From Acidobacteriota bacterium (lineage in GTDB: Bacteria; Acidobacteriota; Vicinamibacteria; Vicinamibacterales; JAFNAJ01): 7,106 bases of DNA. This document shows positions 1-6,016 of the stretch, in pieces (positions within the stretch are counted from its first letter, which is position 1; each line of letters begins with the position of its first letter). A model generated the notes under the pieces. The model had not been told where the DNA came from, ran no database searches, and saw only the letters and a program-made list of their open reading frames with translations. Location of the stretch: positions 1 through 7,106 of the forward strand of contig JAFNAJ010000132.1 of the NCBI GenBank assembly GCA_017860085.1, in the 5' to 3' direction. The position numbers were made by a program, and so were the translations under genes.

Positions 1-647
1 GGTCGGAGGTGGCGCCCGATTGGGGCGACGAGGACCTGCCGGTCGACCCCGACGTGCTGGTGCGCCAGGGAGGCGAGCCCAGGTTCATCTCCGAGGCCTA
101 CTTCCTCAAGTTCAAGTTCGAGCCTGGCAACTACTACCTGGTCGGACGCGAGCCGCTGGACGGGCGCGAAGTGCTGCGGGTCGAGTACTACCCACGGCGG
201 CTCTTCTCGGACGGCGATCGTAACCGGGAACACTCGGTGTCCGAGTCCGGCCCAGACACAGGGCGTCGGGACCAGGATGGTCGGAAGTTACGCCCGCGCG
301 ATCCCGGGGACGTCGATGAGACCGACCTCGAGCGCAAGTTCGACAAGGTGGCGGTCGTCACGTTGTGGGTCGACCCGGCCGAGTCGCAGATCGTCAAGTA
401 CACGTTCGACAACGTGGGCCTTGGCTTCTTGCCTGGCCGCTGGATCGTCCGGTTCGACGACCTTCGCGCGTCGATGACCATGGGGCGGTACTTCGATGCC
501 GTGTGGCTGCCCCGCGAGATCCGCTTCGAGGGAGGCCTGACGCTCGCCAGCGGGGCCTATGGACTCGAGTACACGCGCACGTTCTCCGACTACCGCCAGG
601 CCGAGACGAAGGCCATCATCCGCGGTTATGCGCCGAAGCACCCGTGA
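1..647 (+). CDS. Unrecognised protein, possibly LolA-like fold (5'-truncated)
   Basis: This is the C-terminal 213 or so residues of a protein whose start lies left of the window. The frame is open to base 3, and the GTG at position 9 is probably internal. I do not recognise the family with certainty. The visible part has a beta-rich stretch with G-x-E-V-L-R-V-E-Y-Y-P, a charged low-complexity linker (about 205-330), then a run of alternating hydrophobic and polar segments including TLWVDP, QIVKYTF and VWLPREI. Short strands with a WVD turn and a WLP turn recall LolA/outer-membrane-lipoprotein-sorting-like folds, but that is resemblance only. The stop TGA (645-647) lies inside the next gene, which begins at 628. 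The two are therefore probably co-transcribed and translationally coupled, suggesting an envelope role alongside the Omp85 protein. Codon use matches the neighbours. The reading frame is secure; the function is not. Confidence 0.7.
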   Translation, partial: SEVAPDWGDEDLPVDPDVLVRQGGEPRFISEAYFLKFKFEPGNYYLVGREPLDGREVLRVEYYPRRLFSDGDRNREHSVSESGPDTGRRDQDGRKLRPRDPGDVDETDLERKFDKVAVVTLWVDPAESQIVKYTFDNVGLGFLPGRWIVRFDDLRASMTMGRYFDAVWLPREIRFEGGLTLASGAYGLEYTRTFSDYRQAETKAIIRGYAPKHP

Positions 648-1917
648 ACGTGCCGTCGCTGGCATCCTGGCGCTGCTCCTGCAGGTGGCCCAAGCGTCAG
701 GCGCTCAGGTCCCGTCCACCGGATCGCCGCCCGGCGAGGTGATCGTCGAGGTTCGCGTCCACGGCAACTACGCGACGCCGGACGCCGACGTCATGACGCT
801 CGCCGGGATCACGATCGGCCAGCCCCTCGGTCCCGGTGGCCTCGAAGCCATCAGGACCCGGCTCAACGAGAGCCGGCGATTTGCCGAGGTCGAGGTCCGG
901 AAGCGATTCCGCTCACTCAAGGAAGGTACGGAGGTCGTGCTGGTCATCCTCGTTCGCGAGTACCCGACGGCCGAAGCGACGCCCGTGGTCCCCGGCGTGC
1001 GCCCCCCGCGGGCCTGGGCCGGCCCGCTGATGGTGCTTCCGGTGCTCGACTACGTCGATGGCTATGGGTTCACCTACGGTGCGCGGCTCAGCGTTGTCGA
1101 CGCCCTGGGCCGCGGAGGGCGGGTCTCGACGCCGTTGACCTGGGGAGGCACCAAGCGCGCAGCCGTCGAGCTCGACAAGGATCTCCCGCGCGGTCCGGTG
1201 CACAGGCTCGAGGCTGGCGCGTCGGTGTCGCAGCGCGAGAATCCGTTCTACGAGGAAGACGAAGACCGCCGCGAGGCATGGGTGCGAGCCTCTCGCGCGA
1301 TCGCGCCCGCACTGCGGCTGGGCGCCCGCGTCGGCTACGCCGACGTGTCGTTTGCCGACCTCGACGACACCTACGTGACGTACGGGGCCGATCTCACGCT
1401 CGACACGCGCGCCGATCCGGCGTTCCCGCGCAACGCGGTGCTCGCCTCGGTTTCCTGGGAGGGCCTCGACTTCGACGCCTCCCCGACGGCGAATCGCTAC
1501 CGCCTGGATACGCGGGGCTATCTCGGCCTCGTCGGCACCTCGGTCGCCGCCGTGCGCGCCACGTACGAGACCTCCGACCGCGAGCTGCCACCCTACTTGA
1601 CACCGCTGCTCGGGGGCGCCAACACGCTGCGCGGCTTCCGGGCGGGATCGTTTGCCGACGACAACCTCTTCGCCGCGTCTGCGGAGATTCGCGTGCCTTT
1701 CACCTCGCCCATGCGGATCGCGCGAACCGGCTTCACTGTCTTTGCCGACGTCGGCGCGTCCTACCCTCGCGGCGTGTCACTCTCGGACGCACCCTTTCAC
1801 ACGGGCGTCGGAGGAGGGCTGTTCCTCATCGCACCCTTGATTCGCATGGGGGTCGACGTCGCCTACGGCGTCAACAGCGGAACGTACGGGCACTTTGCCA
1901 TGATTCTCAGGTTTTGA
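628..1917 (+). CDS. Omp85/BamA-TamA family outer membrane protein, single POTRA
   Basis: A 429-residue outer-membrane beta-barrel protein of the Omp85 superfamily, whose members insert or translocate proteins at the outer membrane. I chose ATG 628 because it opens directly into a Sec signal peptide: Arg-rich start, hydrophobic AVAGILALLLQVAQA, likely cleavage at SGA/Q near residue 26. The in-frame ATG at 559 would add an Arg/Ser/Pro-rich extension that spoils this. Residues about 36-113 form one POTRA-like unit (VEVRVHGNYATPDADV, then a G-x-x-L/I-x-x-I-R helix, RRFAEVEVRKRF and EVVLVILVREYP). The rest, about 300 residues, is barrel, enough for 16 strands. It contains the diagnostic L6 motif LRGF at 334-337 and ends in FAMILRF with a terminal Phe, the usual BamA recognition signal. 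BamA has five POTRAs and TamA three, so this is a minimal variant and not the cell's main BamA. No strong ribosome site precedes it. It overlaps the upstream gene by 20 bases, which fits translational coupling. The family is confident; the substrate is unknown. Confidence 0.9.
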   Translation: MRRSTRERAVAGILALLLQVAQASGAQVPSTGSPPGEVIVEVRVHGNYATPDADVMTLAGITIGQPLGPGGLEAIRTRLNESRRFAEVEVRKRFRSLKEGTEVVLVILVREYPTAEATPVVPGVRPPRAWAGPLMVLPVLDYVDGYGFTYGARLSVVDALGRGGRVSTPLTWGGTKRAAVELDKDLPRGPVHRLEAGASVSQRENPFYEEDEDRREAWVRASRAIAPALRLGARVGYADVSFADLDDTYVTYGADLTLDTRADPAFPRNAVLASVSWEGLDFDASPTANRYRLDTRGYLGLVGTSVAAVRATYETSDRELPPYLTPLLGGANTLRGFRAGSFADDNLFAASAEIRVPFTSPMRIARTGFTVFADVGASYPRGVSLSDAPFHTGVGGGLFLIAPLIRMGVDVAYGVNSGTYGHFAMILRF

Positions 1918-1946
1918 AGGGGCTGATGGCAGCGCGAATGCGTTTT

Positions 1947-1955
1947 TGCTAGGCT
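1947..1955 (+). promoter_or_regulatory. Possible extended -10 promoter for the M48 gene
   Basis: The 47-base gap between the Omp85 and M48 genes contains TGCTAGGCT. It fits an extended -10 element (TG, one base, TANNNT) preceded by a T-run. I see no convincing -35 at the right distance, which extended -10 promoters can lack. Transcription would start near 1961-1963, only a few bases before the ATG at 1965, so the transcript would be nearly leaderless. The alternative is read-through from the upstream genes, with AGG at 1951-1953 as a weak, distant ribosome site. This call rests on one short motif. Confidence 0.3.
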
Positions 1956-1964
1956 CAAAGAACC

Positions 1965-3383
1965 ATGTACCTTCAGCATTGCCCCCGGTGGCGGCGCGCC
2001 GGGCTGTCAGCGCTCGCGCTGGTGCTGGCGTCGAGCCTGGTCGGCGCGCAGACCCAGGTCAAGCCCCCGAAGAACAAGTACACCCCTGAGCAGGACGTCG
2101 AACTGGGCCGGCAGGCTGCCGCGGAGGTCCGCCAGCAGTACCCGGTGATCAGCAACGATCAGATTGCCGACTATCTCGCGCAGCTGGGCAACCGCCTCGT
2201 CGAGGCCTCGCCGGCCGAGCTGAACCACCCGGTGTTCGAGTACTCGTTCACGCCGGTGAACCTGAAGGACATCAACGCGTTCGCGTTGCCCGGGGGACCG
2301 ATGTTCGTCAATCGCGGCATGTTTGAGGCCGCGTCGACCGAGGGCGAAGTGGCGGGCGTGATGGCCCATGAGCTGGCGCACGTCCTGTTGCGCCACGGCA
2401 CGGCCAACGCGACGAAGGCCCAGAACCCTTGGCTTCAAATCGGCGCTCTGGGTGGGGCGATTGCCGGAGCCATCGTGGGCGGTGCAGCGGGCTCGGTGAT
2501 TGCCAACGGCAGCCAGTTTGGCTTGGGCACGCTGCTGCTCAAGTACAGCCGCGAGTACGAGAAGCAGGCCGATCTGCTCGGCGCCCAGATCATGGCGCGT
2601 GCCGGCTACGATCCGCGCGACCTGGCCCGCATGTTCGAGACGATCGAGCGGCAGTCGAAGGGCGGTGGCCCGCAGTGGCTGAGCAGCCACCCCAACCCTG
2701 GCAACCGCACGGCCTACATCGCTCAAGAGGCCGCGCAGCTCGAGATCGTCAACCCGAACACTGACGCGACGGGCTTTGAACGGACCAAGCAGCAGTTCGC
2801 CTCGCTGCCACGCGCGAAATCGATGGCCGAAGTGGCCAACGCGGGATCGGGCGGCGGTCGTGGAGGTCCCGTTTCGGTGGGCACGGTCGGCGACCCCGTG
2901 CCGCCGCCATCAGCCCGGCACCGGGAGGTTCGCGGCGGGCAGGTGTTCCGGGCCAGCGTGCCTGACAACTGGCAGGCCCTGTCGTCGAACAACTCCCTCA
3001 GGTACGTCCCCGAGAACGCCTACGGGCAGTGGCGGGGCCAGCCGGTGTGGACCCACGGTGTCGAGTTCGGGATCGCCCGCGCCGGCTCGCGCGATCTCCG
3101 CGAAGCCACCAACGCCTTGCTCGACGGCCTCGCGCGAGGAAACCCCGACCTTCGGCTAGCGGGCGACCAGCGCTCGGTCCGCCTGTCGCAGCGAACGGCC
3201 ATCGGCACCCCGCTCGTCAATCGCACGTCGATGGGCACGACCGAGCGCATCGACCTCTACACGACGTTTCTGGCCGACGGAAACCTCTTCTACTACCTGA
3301 CCATCGCGCCGGACGACGAGTTCCCGCGCTATCAGTCGACGTTCCAGCGGATCGGGCAGTCGATCCGCATCACGGACCAATGA
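1965..3383 (+). CDS. Periplasmic M48 family zinc metalloprotease (BepA/LoiP-like) with extra C-terminal domain
   Basis: A 472-residue exported zinc endopeptidase. A Sec signal peptide spans residues 1-28 (RRAGLSALALVLASSLVGA/Q, no lipobox Cys). The M48 catalytic domain covers about 40-260. The HExxH motif is HELAH at 135-139 (zinc ligands H135 and H139, catalytic E136), and the third ligand is E199 in EKQAD, with D203. H242 in SSHPNPGNR sits where E. coli BepA has its regulatory His246. Between motif and third ligand lies a Gly/Ala-rich hydrophobic stretch (about 156-187, GGAIAGAIVGGAAG) that may contact membrane or substrate. After a Gly/Pro linker (about 290-320) comes a domain of about 150 residues starting near QVFRASVPDNWQ, replacing the TPR repeats of BepA; its pattern loosely recalls PsbP/DcrB-like folds. 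BepA-type proteases degrade misassembled outer-membrane proteins such as LptD and BamA, so placement after an Omp85 gene fits a quality-control role (inference). ATG 1965 is chosen for the signal peptide. Confidence 0.93.
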   Translation: MYLQHCPRWRRAGLSALALVLASSLVGAQTQVKPPKNKYTPEQDVELGRQAAAEVRQQYPVISNDQIADYLAQLGNRLVEASPAELNHPVFEYSFTPVNLKDINAFALPGGPMFVNRGMFEAASTEGEVAGVMAHELAHVLLRHGTANATKAQNPWLQIGALGGAIAGAIVGGAAGSVIANGSQFGLGTLLLKYSREYEKQADLLGAQIMARAGYDPRDLARMFETIERQSKGGGPQWLSSHPNPGNRTAYIAQEAAQLEIVNPNTDATGFERTKQQFASLPRAKSMAEVANAGSGGGRGGPVSVGTVGDPVPPPSARHREVRGGQVFRASVPDNWQALSSNNSLRYVPENAYGQWRGQPVWTHGVEFGIARAGSRDLREATNALLDGLARGNPDLRLAGDQRSVRLSQRTAIGTPLVNRTSMGTTERIDLYTTFLADGNLFYYLTIAPDDEFPRYQSTFQRIGQSIRITDQ

Positions 3384-3387
3384 GGTT

Positions 3388-5994
3388 CTAACGTTCGCGG
3401 CTGCAGGGTGGCTCGATGCGCTTGAGCCAGTCGAGCGCCGGCTCGCCAATCGGGGCGCCGGGCGGCGAGGCCGGCGCGGCCGGTGACGACACGGGCAGTA
3501 TCGGTCGCTCGAGAAAGCGCACGATGTCGTCCACGAGCAGCGTATTGTGCGCCGCCACCTCGTCGTCGGTGCCCGACGTCGTGCCCGCATCGAGCCGGTC
3601 GGCGAGCTGCGTGAGCGCAGCCGACGCCACCGCCCGCACCTGCGGCATCGGGGCCGTTCCTGCGAGCCTCATCAGGTGCTCCACGCACACGCGCTGGGTC
3701 GCAAGCGCGATCTGGCGTTCGTAGGCCGACCCGGTCGCGGCATCGAAGCCGGCCTCGATCACCCGTTCGAGCACATCGCCGAGTCCCGGAAGCGACCCGT
3801 CGAGCGCGTGCTGTTCGACCATCCTGGCCGCTCGATGCGGGTCGAGGAGACTGGCGAGTGTGTGGTTGGCGGCCACGACGGCTGGCGTGATCGCGTCGAA
3901 TGCTGCCCCGGTGTAGCGGGGGAAGAGCTCGCGGCTTGGGCCATAGCCCGGAGGACGCGGCGGGATCGCCTGCAGCACGCGGTCTGGTACACGCAGTTCC
4001 GCGGGCGTGAGCGTTCGCATCAGGGCGTCGATCGCTGCGCGCTGCGCGGCACCGGGCGCCCACTGAACCGGCCGACGCCCGTCGCCGCGCATGGCGTAGA
4101 TGTAGTCGACCCCGCCCACGACGGAGGCGGCAGCCTCGACCTGGTAGCGGTGGTGCAGGTAGAGCGGGACGAGCACTTCTTCGATCGTCGCCATCGGCCG
4201 CCCACGCTTGATCGCGGTCTCGCCGAAGCGGTCGAGCGCCACGCGCCGCACCTCCATCATACGGTCGAGCTCGATCGCGGCGTCGGTACCGTTCGACCAC
4301 TGGTCGGCTCTCGGGTGCGTCTCGAGGTCCTGGTTGGTCAGGAACCGGAGGTCGCGCGCCCACGCCTCGTTCAGCAGGGTCGCGAGTGCCGCCTGCTCGT
4401 CGGTGCCGTCCGGGAAGTCCTGGTAGCCGTACGCAATCGCCACCTTGTCCCACTCGCCGATGCCGACCGCGTAGACGCTCGAGGAGTCGAGAGTCTTGTC
4501 CGGCCTCAACGTGACCAGCGGGTGCGGGTAGTCCATCACCGAGATGCGTCCCGCGGTGCTGTCGTAGTAGTTGTGCGAGAGTCCCAGCGTGTGCCCCACC
4601 TCGTGGGCAGACAGCTGGCGGATGCGCGCCAGCGCCCATTCGCGCAGCTCGGGCGGGGTCTCCTCGCCGTTCTCATAGGGCGAGAGCAGGCCTTCGGCAA
4701 TCAGGTAGTCCTGGCGAACGCGCAGCGACCCCAACGTGACGACACCCTTGATGATTTCCCCCGTCCGCGGGTCGGTCACCGATCCGCCAGTGCTCCAGCC
4801 GCGCGTCGAGCGGTGCACCCAGTTGATGACGTTGTAGCGGATGTCGAGGGGGTTGGCGCCATCCGGCAGCAGCGCCACCCGAAACGCGTTGCGATAGCCG
4901 GCGGCCTCGAACGCCTGGTCCCACCACCGCGCCCCTTCGAGCAGTGCCGACCGGATCGGCTCGGGCGCCCCGGGATCCAGGTAGTAGACGATCGGCTCGA
5001 CGGGCTCGCTCATTCGCGCTGATGGGTCCTTCTTCTGCAGGCGGTGCCGACGGATGAGCCGCTGGGTCATCGGCTCGCCGAGCGCAACGGCGTAGTCCTG
5101 GTAGGTGAGGTCGATGTAGCCGGCGCGCGGATCGTCGCGTCTCGGTCTGTAGTTCGCGTCTGGCAGCTCGACGAAGGAGTGATGCACCCGGAGGCTGGCC
5201 GCCTCGCCGCTGGCCGCGACGTCGCCGACACCCTCGAAGAAGGTCCCGCCCCTGAAGTCCTGCGGCGGGCCAGGCGCCGGGTCTCCGTCTGCCGCGCTGG
5301 CAGGCGCCTGCCGCACGAACGTCAGTTCGACCTCGATCTCGGTGTTCTTCGGGAAGCCTACGGTCATCGGCAGGAAGACGGCGGACCTCGACGGGTCGAG
5401 CCGGTACGAACCGGGCCGCAAGCGGGGCCCGATGTTCAGCCCGTCCCGCACCAGAAACTCCGTGAGATCGACCAGCGCGCGCCCATCACTCTCGGCGGCC
5501 ACGGCAAAGCCCCACAGCACTGATCGCGCGAACGCGTCGCGCACGGCTCGCACCTCGAGCGGGTTGTCGCTGGTGGCACGGTACTGGTAGTTGGGTTGCA
5601 CCAAGCGGACCTTCGGTCCTGTCCGCTCAAACAACACGATGCGCGAGCCGGCAAGGGCGCCTCGGTCGAGGCCGATGTCGTTCGACCCGAGTCCCGAACC
5701 GAGGCCGTTGACGTGCAGGACCTCGGTGTCGAAGCGGGCGATCTCCATCCACAACTGCCCCGCGCGCGCGTCCCAGTACAGCGGAAAGAAACCGTCGATC
5801 TTCTGCAGGCCGGCCGTCTTCGCCTCGATCGTGGGCAGGACCACGGGACCTTCCTTCAGCCCCGAGTCTCGAGCCCCGACGGGCTGGACCTCCGGCTGGT
5901 CTTCGCCGATCACGCCGCCGCCGAACGAATTCTGCCCGGACGTGCTCACCAAGACGACGGCCAGCGCCACCGAACACGCCCATCGCCCTCTCAT
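3388..5994 (-). CDS. Secreted zinc-dependent metalloprotease, DUF5117-DUF4953 (metzincin)
   Basis: An 868-residue exported protease-family protein. The start at 5994 is chosen over an in-frame ATG at 6099: it follows GGGGAGG at 5-base spacing and begins a Sec signal peptide (MRGRW, then ACSVALAVVLVSTSG, cleavage near residue 20). The upstream ATG lies inside the preceding gene. Residues about 60-265 match the DUF5117 pattern (GFFPLYWDARAGQLWMEI, GSNDIGLDRG, FPKNTEIEVELTF). The DUF4953 peptidase region covers about 330-650. It holds the complete metzincin site HEVGHTLGLSHN with ligands H464, H468 and H474 and catalytic E465. The Met-turn is at M487 (SVMDYP), 13 residues after the last His, so it should be active. 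The C-terminal about 200 residues are helical, with a Pro/Ala-rich stretch before the end. Length is typical for this family, which is multi-copy in Acidobacteriota and Bacteroidota and whose substrates are not established. It lies 22 bases after the M14-like gene in one likely operon. Confidence 0.93.
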   Translation of the reverse strand: MRGRWACSVALAVVLVSTSGQNSFGGGVIGEDQPEVQPVGARDSGLKEGPVVLPTIEAKTAGLQKIDGFFPLYWDARAGQLWMEIARFDTEVLHVNGLGSGLGSNDIGLDRGALAGSRIVLFERTGPKVRLVQPNYQYRATSDNPLEVRAVRDAFARSVLWGFAVAAESDGRALVDLTEFLVRDGLNIGPRLRPGSYRLDPSRSAVFLPMTVGFPKNTEIEVELTFVRQAPASAADGDPAPGPPQDFRGGTFFEGVGDVAASGEAASLRVHHSFVELPDANYRPRRDDPRAGYIDLTYQDYAVALGEPMTQRLIRRHRLQKKDPSARMSEPVEPIVYYLDPGAPEPIRSALLEGARWWDQAFEAAGYRNAFRVALLPDGANPLDIRYNVINWVHRSTRGWSTGGSVTDPRTGEIIKGVVTLGSLRVRQDYLIAEGLLSPYENGEETPPELREWALARIRQLSAHEVGHTLGLSHNYYDSTAGRISVMDYPHPLVTLRPDKTLDSSSVYAVGIGEWDKVAIAYGYQDFPDGTDEQAALATLLNEAWARDLRFLTNQDLETHPRADQWSNGTDAAIELDRMMEVRRVALDRFGETAIKRGRPMATIEEVLVPLYLHHRYQVEAAASVVGGVDYIYAMRGDGRRPVQWAPGAAQRAAIDALMRTLTPAELRVPDRVLQAIPPRPPGYGPSRELFPRYTGAAFDAITPAVVAANHTLASLLDPHRAARMVEQHALDGSLPGLGDVLERVIEAGFDAATGSAYERQIALATQRVCVEHLMRLAGTAPMPQVRAVASAALTQLADRLDAGTTSGTDDEVAAHNTLLVDDIVRFLERPILPVSSPAAPASPPGAPIGEPALDWLKRIEPPCSRER

Positions 5995-5999
5995 CCCGA

Positions 6000-6006
6000 C
6001 CTCCCC
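6000..6006 (-). promoter_or_regulatory. Ribosome binding site of the metzincin gene
   Basis: Read on the minus strand, GGGGAGG is followed by five bases (TCGGG) and ATG at 5994. It is the strongest Shine-Dalgarno match before any gene in the window, and it decides the start codon in favour of 5994 over 6099. It lies in the 22-base gap after the stop of the M14-like gene, so the metzincin gene is probably translated independently from a shared mRNA. Confidence 0.8.
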
Positions 6007-6016
6007 TTCATCCCGC

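Noticed and set aside
205..330. Charged stretch in the first gene as a possible frameshift or insertion
   Set aside because: The frame stays open and both flanks read as one beta-rich protein in the same frame. A low-complexity loop is the simpler explanation.
559..627. Upstream in-frame ATG giving a 23-residue longer Omp85 protein
   Set aside because: It would place an Arg/Ser/Pro-rich stretch before the signal peptide and increase the overlap with the previous gene to 89 bases.
2007..2726. 239-codon minus-strand frame opposite the M48 gene
   Set aside because: Leu/Arg/Val-rich shadow without motifs; the plus strand carries a full M48 active site here.
3332..4639. 435-codon frame on the minus strand overlapping the metzincin gene
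   Set aside because: Same strand, shifted frame, low-complexity Arg/Ala/Gly-rich product. It also runs into the 3' end of the M48 gene, and I recognise no family.
3547..5022. Open frame of 491 codons on the plus strand, antisense to the metzincin gene
   Set aside because: Arg/Val/His-rich translation without any domain, signal peptide or ribosome site, lying entirely opposite a gene with complete catalytic motifs. It is a by-product of high GC.
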